Source: an uncultured Dehalococcoidia bacterium
GTDB taxonomy: Bacteria > Chloroflexota > Dehalococcoidia > Lucifugimonadales > CATOSD01
Length of the DNA: 64,000 nucleotides
Direction of reading: 5' to 3'
Assembly (NCBI GenBank): GCA_951812395.1
Contig: CATOSD010000001.1
Span: 2,081,108 to 2,145,107, forward strand
The position numbers were made by a program, and so were the translations under genes. Positions 51,515-60,686 of this stretch are shown in pieces (the stretch's first letter is position 1; the number at the start of each line of letters is the position of its first letter). Below the pieces are notes generated by a model. It was not told where the DNA came from and made no database searches. It was given only the letters and a program-made list of their open reading frames with translations.

Positions 51515-53956
51515 CTAGTAAATGACGTGGTCGCGCTGGAGTTGGTCGATGTCGGCTGGGGTCAGCCCCAGCAGCTCGCCGAAGTAGTGCCAGTTGTCCG
51601 CCCCCAGCGGCGGGCACCCCCCGATGATCCGACTCGGCGTCTCGCTCAGCCGCACCGTCGCCCCCGGGTGCTCGTGCACGTCCCCCACCGGCCGGTGGTC
51701 CACCGTCGCCACGTAGTCGCGCGCCCGCAGATTCACGTCGTGGTAAAGGTCCTCCCCGTTCGCCACGATCCCCGCCGGAACGCCCTCACGCTGCAGCTGC
51801 CGCATCACCTGCCGCGCCGTCATCTCCGACGTCCACGACCCCAGCCTGTCGTTCAGCTCCGCCAGGTGCGCCAGCCGGCCCTCCAGCGTGTCGAACTTCG
51901 CGTCCGCCGCCCACTCCGGCTCGTCCATCGCGCCCCGCAGCCGCCGCCACTGCTCGTCCGTGTAGCACGCGATCGCGCACCACGAGTCGAATCCCAGGCA
52001 CGGGTACACGTCGTGCGGCGCCGCGTTCGGGTCCCAGTTGCCCCTCGCCTCCGGGACGTGCCCATTGAAGAAGTAGTCCAGGAACGCCTCGCCCATCGTC
52101 GCCACCAGCGCCTCTAGCTGCGCCAGCTCGATCATCTGACCCTGCCCCGTGCGGTCCCGCAACTCCAGCGCCGCCAGCAGCGCGAACGCTCCGGTCGACG
52201 CGCCATAGAAGTCCGGCAGCGGCACCTTGGGCCGCGTGATCCCCGGAGACTCCGGCTGCGCCCAGATGCCCATCGCGCCGGTGTACGCCAGCAGACTCTG
52301 ACCGAATGCCAGCTCCGACGCCCGAGGCCCGTCGATGCCCATGCCCGGCATGCTCAGGTAGATGATGTCCGGGTTGAGCTCGCGCTGCCGCTCGTACCCG
52401 ATACCCCAGTTGTCCAGCACCCCCGGCCGGAAGTTCTCCACCACCACGTCGCACAGCCCGATGAGCCGCTCGCACAGCTCTATCGCCTTCTCCGAGCGCA
52501 TGTTCAGCGTCACGGACCGCTTGCTCCGGTTGATCTCCACGAAGCTGAACGACGCGAACGGTCCCCGCGCCTGCTGCCTGTCCGGCAGCATGTTCGACTC
52601 CACCTTGATGACCTCCGCGCCCAGCTCCGCCAGGTAGCGCGTCATGTACGGCCCCGCCCACACGCGACTGAAGTCCAGCACCCGGGTGTTTTTCAGGGGC
52701 AACGGCGGCTCGCCGGATTCAGGGGCCGTGCCGCGGGCCTGCGCAGGGGCATCCGGGCCCTCCCCGTCCGCGGACGCCGCCGACGTCCACTCCGAAAAAA
52801 CCTCGTCCGTGTGCTGCCCCAGCAGCGGTGGCGGACGGTACAGCCGCCACGGACTCGCCCCCATCCGAAACGCCCCGCTTGGCGTGGGGTACGTGCCCAC
52901 CACCGGATGCTCCACGTCCACCAGGAACTCGCGGTACGCCAGGTGGTCGTCCTGCATCAGGTCGGAAATCGTCATCAGCGGCGCGGTGGGGATGTGCCGC
53001 CGCTGCGCCTCCTCCGCGAACCCCATCTTCGTGAATCCCATGCTGAACTCGGAGATCATGTCGTTCAGCACATCGCCGTTCTGACGCCGGAACGCCGGGT
53101 CCTTCCACAGGTCGTCCTCAAGCACGGGATTGTCCAGCCATTCGAACAGCGCGTCCACGTGCCTCGGAAACGTCGGCTGCATGTAGATGAAGCCGTCGCT
53201 CGTCGGGTACGTGTTGGTCGGCGCGATGGTGGGACTGCCCCCCGGCCTGCGGTTGATCTGCCCGTCCGAGGCGTACCGCCCGAAGTAGGCCAGGATGTTC
53301 GCGAGCACCTCCTGCACGCACACCTCCACGTGCTGGCCGCGCCCCGAATCGGTGCGGCGCCGGATCGCCGCCAGCGCCGCGAACGCCGCGTGCTGCGCCG
53401 TAAGCTGGAGACCGGGGGAAAATGGCGCCATCGCGGGCCGCTCGTCGGGGTCGCCGAAGCCGTACATCAGCCCGCCCACCGCCTGCACGATCAGCTCGCC
53501 GGACAGGAAGCCGCTGTAGGGACCGCTCAGCCCGAATGGCGTAATGGTCACGTAGACCAGCCTCGGGTTTGCACGACTCAGCTCGTCGTATCCCAGCCCC
53601 AGCTCGTCCAGCGCGAACGCCGACCCGTCGTCCACCAGGATGTCCGCCGCCCGCGCCATCGCTTCGAAGCTCCGCCGGTCCGCCTCGTCGCCGAGATCGA
53701 GCGCGACGCTGCGTTTGTTGACGTTGAGCGGCAGAAACCGGATGCCTCGCTCCGGCCCCGGCTCGCTCCCCACGAAGGGACGCAGGTGGCGCGCCGAGTC
53801 GCCCTCCGGCGGCTCCACCTTCACCACGTCCGCGCCCAGGTCGGCCATCAGCCGCCCGCAGTACTGCGCGCCCGCCCCCGTCAGGTCGAGCACGCGAAGG
53901 TGCGAGAGGGCCGCCGGCTCGCCCCGCCGGCTATGTGTCGCGTCTGGTGCCGTCAT
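51515..53956 (-). CDS. Fused double CaiB/BaiF family III CoA-transferase
   Basis: 813-aa protein with two complete family III CoA-transferase halves: residues about 15-395 (LRVLDLTGAGAQYCGRLMADLGADVVKVE) and about 425-813 (TRVLDFSRVWAGPYMTRYLAELGAEVIKVE). The second half has the expected catalytic Asp region (PLPDFYGASTGAFALLAAL); in the first the same place reads APFSPGLQLTAQHAAF with no Asp. So one competent site per fusion is likely. Family members move CoA between carboxylic acids. It is next to a TPP enzyme on the same strand. Confidence 0.88.
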   Translation of the reverse strand: MTAPDATHSRRGEPAALSHLRVLDLTGAGAQYCGRLMADLGADVVKVEPPEGDSARHLRPFVGSEPGPERGIRFLPLNVNKRSVALDLGDEADRRSFEAMARAADILVDDGSAFALDELGLGYDELSRANPRLVYVTITPFGLSGPYSGFLSGELIVQAVGGLMYGFGDPDERPAMAPFSPGLQLTAQHAAFAALAAIRRRTDSGRGQHVEVCVQEVLANILAYFGRYASDGQINRRPGGSPTIAPTNTYPTSDGFIYMQPTFPRHVDALFEWLDNPVLEDDLWKDPAFRRQNGDVLNDMISEFSMGFTKMGFAEEAQRRHIPTAPLMTISDLMQDDHLAYREFLVDVEHPVVGTYPTPSGAFRMGASPWRLYRPPPLLGQHTDEVFSEWTSAASADGEGPDAPAQARGTAPESGEPPLPLKNTRVLDFSRVWAGPYMTRYLAELGAEVIKVESNMLPDRQQARGPFASFSFVEINRSKRSVTLNMRSEKAIELCERLIGLCDVVVENFRPGVLDNWGIGYERQRELNPDIIYLSMPGMGIDGPRASELAFGQSLLAYTGAMGIWAQPESPGITRPKVPLPDFYGASTGAFALLAALELRDRTGQGQMIELAQLEALVATMGEAFLDYFFNGHVPEARGNWDPNAAPHDVYPCLGFDSWCAIACYTDEQWRRLRGAMDEPEWAADAKFDTLEGRLAHLAELNDRLGSWTSEMTARQVMRQLQREGVPAGIVANGEDLYHDVNLRARDYVATVDHRPVGDVHEHPGATVRLSETPSRIIGGCPPLGADNWHYFGELLGLTPADIDQLQRDHVIY

Positions 53957-53983
53957 TTTGGGCTGCCTTGTGGATTGAAATGA

Positions 53984-54102
53984 ATTCCCTTCCTCCTCGC
54001 AGGGGGAAGGTTAGGATGGGGGTGACGACAGGGAAACCGCCGTCGCCACTCTCAAAACATACACCTGTCAGCCCTCGCAGAGGGAGGGGATTTTCGGAAG
54101 GC
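53984..54102. repeat. Dispersed palindromic element between two genes, two copies
   Basis: A full copy at about 53988-54032 in reverse orientation (TCCTCGCAGGGGGAAGGTTA, then GGATGGGGGTGACGA) and a partial copy at about 54066-54102. Same family as the elements near 19030 and 60660. Confidence 0.7.
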
Positions 54103-54104
54103 CC

Positions 54105-55745
54105 CTACTCGAACCGCGACCGCCGCGCCTCCATGCCACTGCGGATGTCCAGCAGCACCGTCCGCCCCTCGGCGTTCAGCCGCTTCGCCTCCTCCAGCGC
54201 GTTGGCCACCTCGCCAGGTTCCGACACGACTATGCCCACCGCGCCCATGCCCTCGGCTATCTTGGCGTAGTCGCCGCCCATGTGCGTGACGCCGAACAGC
54301 TCGCGCGCCGTCGGGTAGCCGCCCGGATACGTCGCCATGCCGCCGTTGTTGAGCACGATCGTGGTGATCGGCGCGCCCGCGCGCACCGAAGTCTCCACGT
54401 CCAGCCCGGACATGCCGAACGCGCCGTCGCCCATGAAGTTCAGACAGAACTTGTCCGGCTTGGCCAGCTTCGCGCCGATCATCAGCGGTATGCCGTATCC
54501 CAGGTGGGTAGTCTTGCCCCAGCCGATGTAGCTGTTCGGCGTGGTCGCCGTGTAGAAGGGCATGATCGTGTCGCGCGGAGCGCCCGCGTCGTGCGTCACG
54601 ATGCTGTTGTCGTGGTCCAGCGTCCGCTCCAGCTCGCCTATCACGCGGTAGACGTTGATGGGCGTGTCGTCGGAGTGCAGCAGGTCCTCCCACTCGGAGA
54701 ACCACGCCCCCTTTACCGCCGCAATCTCGCCCGCGACGCCCGTCTGGCCGCGGCGGCCGTTTTCGCCCGCCTGCGCCTTCACCTCGTCTATCAGCATCTG
54801 GATGGTCAGCTTTGCGTCGCCCGGCAGGCCCACGTCCACCGTGAAGTCCTTGTTCAGGTCCTCGATGCTCTCGGTGTTGTGGATGATCACCTTGCCGTCC
54901 GGAATCGGCTGGCCGTAGCTGGTGCGCGTCATGCTCGAGCCCAGCGCCATCAGCACGTCCGACTCCTGCAGCCACGTCCGCGCGTGCAGCCCGGTCGCAC
55001 CGCTGCCGGAGCCGAGCGACAGCGGGTGCCGCTCGTCGAACCCGGACTTGCCCGGCATGGTGCAGTAGACGGGGACTTCGGCCAGCTCCGCCAGCTCGCG
55101 CAGCTCTGCGGAGGCGTCCGAGAACAGCACGCCCATGCCCGACCAGATGACCGGCTTCTTCGCCCCCAGCAGCAGCTTCACCGCGTCCCGAACGTCCGCC
55201 TGCGCCGGCGACTGCGGGCTGCGTTTGGGCGGCTGGTACGCCATCGCGCTGTCGGGCACCTCCTGCGGACCGACGTCCGCCGGGATCTCCACAATCACCG
55301 GACCCGGCCGGCCGTTGCGCAGCGCGTGGAAGGCCCGGCGCATGACGTTCGCCACCTGGTCTCCCTTGAACAGCACCTCGCTGTGCGTGGACACGCTCTC
55401 GTAGGTGCGCGCCGGCGAGAAGTTGGGCTGCACCGCGTACTGGGCCAGGGCCGGCCCGCCGGGCAGATACAGCACCGGCACGTTGTCCGCGTATGCCTGC
55501 GCGAGGCCGCCCATCGAGTTTTCGGAACCCGGTCCGCCCTGGGTGATGATCACGCCGAACCCCTCGCGGTTGCTCATGCGGCTGTAGCCGTCGGCCGCCA
55601 TCACCGCGCCTCGCTCCTGCCGGAACATGATGGGACGTATCCCCTCACGCGCCACAACCTCGATCAGCTCATTAGACGGGAAGCAGGCGATCCACTCCAC
55701 GCCCTCCGTCTTCAGGATGCGCGCAACCGCTTCGAGAACATTCAT
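54105..55745 (-). CDS. TPP-dependent enzyme of the acetolactate synthase / oxalyl-CoA decarboxylase superfamily
   Basis: 546-aa three-domain thiamine-diphosphate enzyme. Activating Glu is E44 in FRQERGAVMA; the cofactor motif is MGDGAFGMSGLDVETSVRAG ending in VLNNGG. Length and domain order suit acetolactate synthase, benzoylformate decarboxylase or oxalyl-CoA decarboxylase. A family III CoA-transferase lies just downstream on the same strand, as in formyl-CoA transferase/oxalyl-CoA decarboxylase pairs, so a CoA-linked 2-oxoacid or 2-hydroxyacyl-CoA substrate is possible. ATG 55745 with GGAGG is preferred over GTG 55760. Confidence 0.82.
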   Translation of the reverse strand: MNVLEAVARILKTEGVEWIACFPSNELIEVVAREGIRPIMFRQERGAVMAADGYSRMSNREGFGVIITQGGPGSENSMGGLAQAYADNVPVLYLPGGPALAQYAVQPNFSPARTYESVSTHSEVLFKGDQVANVMRRAFHALRNGRPGPVIVEIPADVGPQEVPDSAMAYQPPKRSPQSPAQADVRDAVKLLLGAKKPVIWSGMGVLFSDASAELRELAELAEVPVYCTMPGKSGFDERHPLSLGSGSGATGLHARTWLQESDVLMALGSSMTRTSYGQPIPDGKVIIHNTESIEDLNKDFTVDVGLPGDAKLTIQMLIDEVKAQAGENGRRGQTGVAGEIAAVKGAWFSEWEDLLHSDDTPINVYRVIGELERTLDHDNSIVTHDAGAPRDTIMPFYTATTPNSYIGWGKTTHLGYGIPLMIGAKLAKPDKFCLNFMGDGAFGMSGLDVETSVRAGAPITTIVLNNGGMATYPGGYPTARELFGVTHMGGDYAKIAEGMGAVGIVVSEPGEVANALEEAKRLNAEGRTVLLDIRSGMEARRSRFE

Positions 55746-55914
55746 CTGGGTATCCTCCACAGCTTTCTGGCGATTGAATTTGCGTAAGGTAGCATACGCC
55801 TTAACGTGGGCACGGGCAAGCGAGACGGGGCACTCAGACCTGAGGCGGCGCTAACTTGTGCGATAGCCGAGCCTTTGCTTCCATCCCGACCGTATCGTCT
55901 GGATTGGCGATGAC

Positions 55915-57667
55915 ATGAAACTGCTGTCAGATGATATGCAAGAGGAAAGGCGAGTGGTATCCACAAACACAATCTGCTTCGAAGGTGTCTCCCGCGTCTA
56001 TCGCAACGCGGTGCTTGAACATGTTCGCAAGACCCTGAAGAGCAGATATGGGGAGGAGTGGGAACTACAGATTAGGTCGACCTTTAAGAGGGAGTGGGAG
56101 AGGATCAAGACCTCTGCTGACCTACGCCGAGACACTGGCGAACTATCCGCTCCTCTGAGGGATGACCTCGATGTTCTTGGCGTAAACCACTTCTACAATC
56201 TCTTCGACAGATACTTCGGAGATTTGTTCCCTGCGGTAAACGGTCTTGCCGAAATTGAGCGTCAGCAGACGAAGCAAAACATACTGGCTTGGTCGAGGAC
56301 TATAAGGAACTTGAGGGACCCAGTTCTTGGTCATCCCGCCGAGCAGGACGTGCCCAAGCAAGATGCGTTCATGATGTTGGATTCCGCCCAAAGAGTTCTG
56401 AATTTCATTAGCGACGAGAGGGCAGCGAAGCGTCTGGCTGAACTGAGGGATTCGCTCCTCAACGGCGACATCGTACCAACGGACGAATTGATTCCCTCTG
56501 CGAGGACGATTGAGGCCGGCACTCTACCATCACGAGAATCCATCGCCCAGATGTTCGTTGGTCGCCAATCTGAATTGGCAGAGTTGAACGAATGGCTTGA
56601 TGATCCATATGGTCGTGTCTGGCTGTTGGCGGGAGATGGAGGTAAGGGCAAAACAGCAATTGCCTATGAGTTTGCTGTTGCCACTGCACAAAATCCCCCC
56701 AGCAGTCTTGAAATCGTCATATGGTTGAGCGCCAAGTCTCGACGTTTTGAGTTTGGCCAGTTTGTGGACATTGAGAACCCTGATTTCTGGGATCAGGCCT
56801 CTGCTATAGACTGGGTATTGCGTGCCTATGGGGCACCAGATGTTGACGATATGGATGTAGAGGCCAAGGAGCAGGAGTGTCGCAGTTACCTCTCTCAACT
56901 CCCGGCGCTCATCATTCTCGACGACTTGGACTCGCTGGAAGAGAAGCAGATAACAGACACGATGTCTTTCTTTGTGCACCGTACCCCCCAATCCATGCCA
57001 TGCAAGGTCCTGTGGACATCTCGAAGGTTTCAAATGGGTATGCCTCATACCCAGGTCACAGGCTTTGAACCCCACAGCAATGATGGGAGATTGTTTGTGA
57101 AGAGTCGCGTCCAGATGTATGACTTGGACGTCAATCAGTTTCCAGCAAGCGTTGCCGACCGAGTCCTGGCGGCGTGCGACGGTAGCCCCTTGTTCATACA
57201 GGATCTGCTAAGGTTGTGTAAAGTGGGTGAACCGCCTGGGGCAGCGATTAAGAAATGGCAAAACTCAGATGGGGAAACGGCGCGCCGTTACGCCCTTGGC
57301 CGTGAGTTTGAAATGCTTGCCACGTCAGCCCAAAAGGTGCTGATAAGCTGTGCTCTGTATCCTGGCTCGGCATCATTGCCAGAAATCCAGACGACAACGG
57401 AGCTGTCGGATGGTGAATGCCGATTGGCGGTGCAGGAGTTGCAAAATCTCTTCCTCTTGCCTCAGCCTCGCCTGATAGAGGAAGTGCCGAGATTCGAACT
57501 AAACTTGACCACTCGGCAGCTAGTAAAGGATGTGCAAGGCAAGACGGATCTGGCCACTCGAATCAAGAAGCGGGATGACGTCATCACAGGCAAGAATCGT
57601 TCGACTCCTGAGTATAGAGGCAAAATCGGGCACTACATCCGCCAAGCCGTCAGCCTAGTAAAGCTAG
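55915..57667 (+). pseudogene. HEPN-STAND NTPase, 5' part interrupted by an IS
   Basis: The frame codes a HEPN domain of Swt1 type (about 25-165) with the RNase motif R134-x5-H140 (RDPVLGH), then a STAND/NB-ARC-like NTPase with Walker A GDGGKGKT (240-247) and Walker B LIILDDLDSL (332-341). It ends at 57678 only because the inserted IS supplies a stop after KLGNL. Its remaining C-terminal part continues at 58866. HEPN-STAND-TPR proteins are typical of nucleic-acid-cutting immune sensors. Base composition is AT-richer than nearby genes. Confidence 0.8.
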
Positions 57668-58865
57668 GGAACCTCTGAACAACTGAGGTCATCTCGTATG
57701 TGATGGACAGTAAGTGGGCTGTCCGAGGTATTTCTTCCTCCTACGGTGTGTCGATAGAGGTCTTGTGGTCCTGAAACGGCTCTGCTAAGGCGTATCTGCG
57801 TTCGTTTGTCCAGCTTGGGCGCACTCCGCCCTTGTCAGGCTGCCAAGTACCGCTCCGCCCTTATCAAGTTCGTCATTCCCAGTAGCAACGCCAGTCGTTG
57901 CGTGTTCTTTGCCAACCCTCGGTAACGCACCTTGGCGTATCCAAAGTGGCGCTTCACGTACAGGAACGGATGCTCCACCTTCGCCCTGGTCGACGCCTTG
58001 CGCTTCTCCACTAGCACCTCATAGCTTCCCGGCTCCAGTTGCCGACGTCTCCCGGGTCTCAGCGCTACCTGCCAGTCCACATCCAACTCGCGGTTCTCCA
58101 ATCGCTTGCCGACTCCCTGATACCCCGCATCGCCCCACACCCGATTCTCTCCACCGTGCAGTAGCCGGTGAGCCTCCGTCACGTCATGAACGTTCGCAGG
58201 TGTCGTCGTTACGCTATGTACTACTCCCGTCTCAGCGTCCGCACCGATGTGTACCTTCATCCCGAAGTGCCACTCATTCCCCTTCTTCGTTTGACGCATC
58301 TCAGGGTCTCGCTCACCTGCACGATTCTTCGTCGACGATGGCGCCTCAATGATGCTCGCGTCCACAATCGTTCCCTCCCGAAGCCGCAGCCCCCGGGACT
58401 CCAGGTGACGGTTGATCTCCTCGAACAGAACCTGTCCCAACTCGTGCTCTTCCAGCAGATGGCGGAAGTTCAGGATCGTCGTCTCGTCCGGGAGCGGGCC
58501 TGACAGCCTCAACCCTACGAACCGTCTCACCGACTCGACCTCGTAGAGCATGTCCTCCATACCAGGATCACTAAGGTTGTAGAACGCCTGCACACAGTGA
58601 ATCCGCAGCATCACAGATAACTCATAAGGTCGCCGGCCCCGGCCTGCCTTGGGATAGAACGGGCGGATGCGTTCTACGAGCTGCTCCCACGGGATCAGAC
58701 CGTCCATGCGCTCAAGGAATATCTCCCGCCGGGTCTTGCGCTTCTTGCTCTCGTACTCCAAGTCGGCAAATGTTGGCTGGTCCATCGTGTCTTCACCCCA
58801 AACATCTCTGCTTTGTGTATGGCATTTTACTATGCCACAACACACCAGACTTGTTCAGAGTATCC
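57668..58865 (-). mobile_element. IS5-family insertion sequence, complete copy (1198 bp)
   Basis: Bounded by CTAG on both sides (57664-57667 and 58866-58869), which fits the YTAR target duplication of the IS5 group. Terminal inverted repeats are GGAACCTCTGAACAACT at the left and GGATACTCTGAACAAGT (complement strand) at the right, 14 of 17 matching. It holds one transposase. A near-identical copy begins at 63375 in opposite orientation, so the element has moved recently. Confidence 0.93.
57835..58785 (-). CDS. IS5-family DDE transposase
   Basis: 316-aa transposase with an N-terminal DUF772-type helical domain ([19 protein letters not shown]) and the DDE catalytic core: first Asp in [14 protein letters not shown], second in VWGDAGYQG, and the glutamate near KASTRAKVEHPFLYVKRHFGY. 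ATG 58785 follows GGGGTGAAG; a longer frame to 58845 starts inside the IS end. Intact, so probably active. Confidence 0.94.
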   Translation of the reverse strand: MDQPTFADLEYESKKRKTRREIFLERMDGLIPWEQLVERIRPFYPKAGRGRRPYELSVMLRIHCVQAFYNLSDPGMEDMLYEVESVRRFVGLRLSGPLPDETTILNFRHLLEEHELGQVLFEEINRHLESRGLRLREGTIVDASIIEAPSSTKNRAGERDPEMRQTKKGNEWHFGMKVHIGADAETGVVHSVTTTPANVHDVTEAHRLLHGGENRVWGDAGYQGVGKRLENRELDVDWQVALRPGRRRQLEPGSYEVLVEKRKASTRAKVEHPFLYVKRHFGYAKVRYRGLAKNTQRLALLLGMTNLIRAERYLAA

Positions 58866-59542
58866 CTAGATAAGCACTCTGAGGCACAAGAAACCCTCTT
58901 GCGAGCCTTAGAGCTTTATCATGAGAGCGCGGACTTGCATGGAACCCTGGGTTGGGTTTACAAATCCTGGAAACCGCAGCCAAAGTACACTGATGCTAAG
59001 GTGCAGTTCGTTCGTGCATCCAAGCTCAAGTCTTCCAAAGAAGACACCTACCAACATTGGTGGGAAATGGAGCAGACACGGCTAGAATGGACTTCGGCTG
59101 CTGAAGCGGCTGAAGTGGGTCTTAAAATCATGGCCCGTCTGAGAGACTCGCTTACATGGCGGGGTATGCTCGAAGTCAATTGGCCAAAGACTTGTACCAG
59201 CAGACCCAATTCGGCCGTGCGGAACAGGAAGCTCGCAAAGCTGAAAGCCACCTGAAGGACGCACTATCTCGATTGGATCGCATCGAGGGGCTTCAACATG
59301 AGTTGAAACGCCGATCTCACCGCGCAGTCGTCTTAAACTATGAGCACCTAGTTCGCATCAGTCAGTTCCAACAAAACAGAGGGAAAGAAGAACATTTTCT
59401 GCGAATACTTGCCAGTTCGCTTGAACGCTGGACAACCGATTGCCCAGACGACCCCAACTCAACCTCAGAAAGGCAGAGGCTCTTCTACTGGTTCCCAAGC
59501 CTCAAAGACCAGGTTCCTGTCCACAGTGCTTTGGAGCCGTAG
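58866..59542 (+). pseudogene. HEPN-STAND gene, 3' remnant with TPR-like repeats
   Basis: Continues the 55915 gene: deleting the IS and one CTAG joins ...AAG CTA to GAT AAG CAC in frame (SLVKLDKHSEAQETLL). The remnant is TPR-like (TLLRALELYHESADLHGTLGWVY). A further frameshift near 59150 moves the reading frame; the tail continues to 59542 (QLAKDLYQQTQFGRAEQEAR). So the sensor part is damaged twice, the second time by mutation. Confidence 0.75.
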
Positions 59543-59684
59543 CCGCGCTTTAGCTGGGCGATGTTGTGGCGCCCGTGCTCGACGATTCCGTAGTTGCGCA
59601 GGCGGCTCGAGATTATCTCCCAACACCGCGGCTGAATCTCGCAGGTGAGGAACGAACGGGCCAACTGCTGCCCCGCCCCATCGA

Positions 59685-59708
59685 TGCCCGCCTTCGCGGG
59701 CGTGACGA
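59685..59708. repeat. Extragenic palindrome
   Basis: ATGCCCGCCTTCGCGGGCGT with stem GCCCGC/GCGGGC, a common bacterial intergenic palindrome whose complement reads like PAKAG when translated. Lies between the STAND remnant and the hydrolase; no gene is supported in 59543-59722. Confidence 0.6.
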
Positions 59709-59722
59709 TCAGGACCGCCCCC

Positions 59723-60586
59723 CTACGTCCCAAAAAACTCCCGTATCATCCGCACCGTCTCCTCCATGTTGTCGCCGTGCAGCCCGTGGCCGGCGCCGGG
59801 CACCTCCCCGAACGTCCCGTTCCCGTTGGGTATCGCCGCCTCCATCTCCCGCGCCTGCGCCGCGTCCAGCACCGTGCTCGACTCGCCGCGGAGCACCAGC
59901 GTCTTGCACGAAATCTTGCTCACGCAGTCCTTCAGGAACGGCCCCTCCTTCAGCGCGGTCCGACCCAGCAGCCACGACACCTCCGGGTCCGTCTTCGCCA
60001 CCAGGATGCCGTCCCAGTTGGTGCGGTGCGTGTGCCGGATCGTGTCGTTGATGCGGTCGTCCGACCAGTCCGGGTTCTGCTCCTTGTACCACGCGTAGGC
60101 CATCTCCGGATTGAAGAACCCCTTCGGCTTCGGCGCCGTGCCGCTCTGCATTCGCCTGGCCGCGGTCTCCCGACCGCTTGGCGACGGGTCCGGCACCGGC
60201 CCGTAGTCCCCCAACACAAGGTGGTCCACCAGATGGCCGTAGTACGCCCCCAGCGGCATCCCGATGCGCGAGCCCTGGGAGTGGCCGTAGTAGTCGAACG
60301 GGTACAGCCCCTGCTGCTGGGCGAACAGCCCCACGTCCGAGGCAAACGCCTGCGTCGAGTAGCCGCCGCTGCTCCAGTCGCTGTCGCCGCAGCCGCGCGC
60401 GTCCAGCGAGATGACGTGCCACCTGTCGGTCATGTGCGGCGCGAACTCGTCGAACATGTGCGCGTGCCCGCCGATGCCGTGCATGAGTATGAGCGGCTTC
60501 TTGGTGGTGTCGCCGCCCCAGTCCAGGTAGTGAAGGTTCAGGCCGTTGACCTGCGCCCACTTGTCTTCGGGATAAACGTTTGCCAT
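59723..60586 (-). CDS. Alpha/beta-fold hydrolase
   Basis: 287-aa serine hydrolase. The oxyanion region is LMHGIGGHAHMFDEFAPHM, the nucleophile elbow GHSQGS (Ser about 102), and the catalytic His in GAGHGLHGDNMEE. Like haloalkane dehalogenases and esterases in plan, but the nucleophile is Ser, so an esterase or C-C hydrolase is more likely. GC-rich and in native codon use, unlike its left neighbour. Confidence 0.87.
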   Translation of the reverse strand: MANVYPEDKWAQVNGLNLHYLDWGGDTTKKPLILMHGIGGHAHMFDEFAPHMTDRWHVISLDARGCGDSDWSSGGYSTQAFASDVGLFAQQQGLYPFDYYGHSQGSRIGMPLGAYYGHLVDHLVLGDYGPVPDPSPSGRETAARRMQSGTAPKPKGFFNPEMAYAWYKEQNPDWSDDRINDTIRHTHRTNWDGILVAKTDPEVSWLLGRTALKEGPFLKDCVSKISCKTLVLRGESSTVLDAAQAREMEAAIPNGNGTFGEVPGAGHGLHGDNMEETVRMIREFFGT

Positions 60587-60644
60587 GTGCGGATGCTCCT
60601 CTCTGCTGTCTCCGGGCGATTGTATCAGGAACCCGCCCCTTTTG

Positions 60645-60686
60645 GTCCTTTCCCTCTCGACGGGGGAAGGTTAGGATGGGGGCGAC
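60645..60686 (-). repeat. Dispersed palindromic element overlapping the AlkA stop
   Basis: Copy of the family with core TCCCTCTCGACGGGGGAAGG and arm TTAGGATGGGGGCGAC. The last few codons and the stop of the glycosylase gene at 60671 lie in this element. Confidence 0.65.

Noticed and set aside
51786-53983. Plus-strand frames opposite the CoA-transferase
   Set aside because: Arg/His-rich shadows without motifs or ribosome-binding sites.
57679-57834. Separate noncoding region after the STAND 5' part
   Set aside because: It is the left end of the IS, as shown by the inverted repeat GGAACCTCTGAACAACT right after CTAG.
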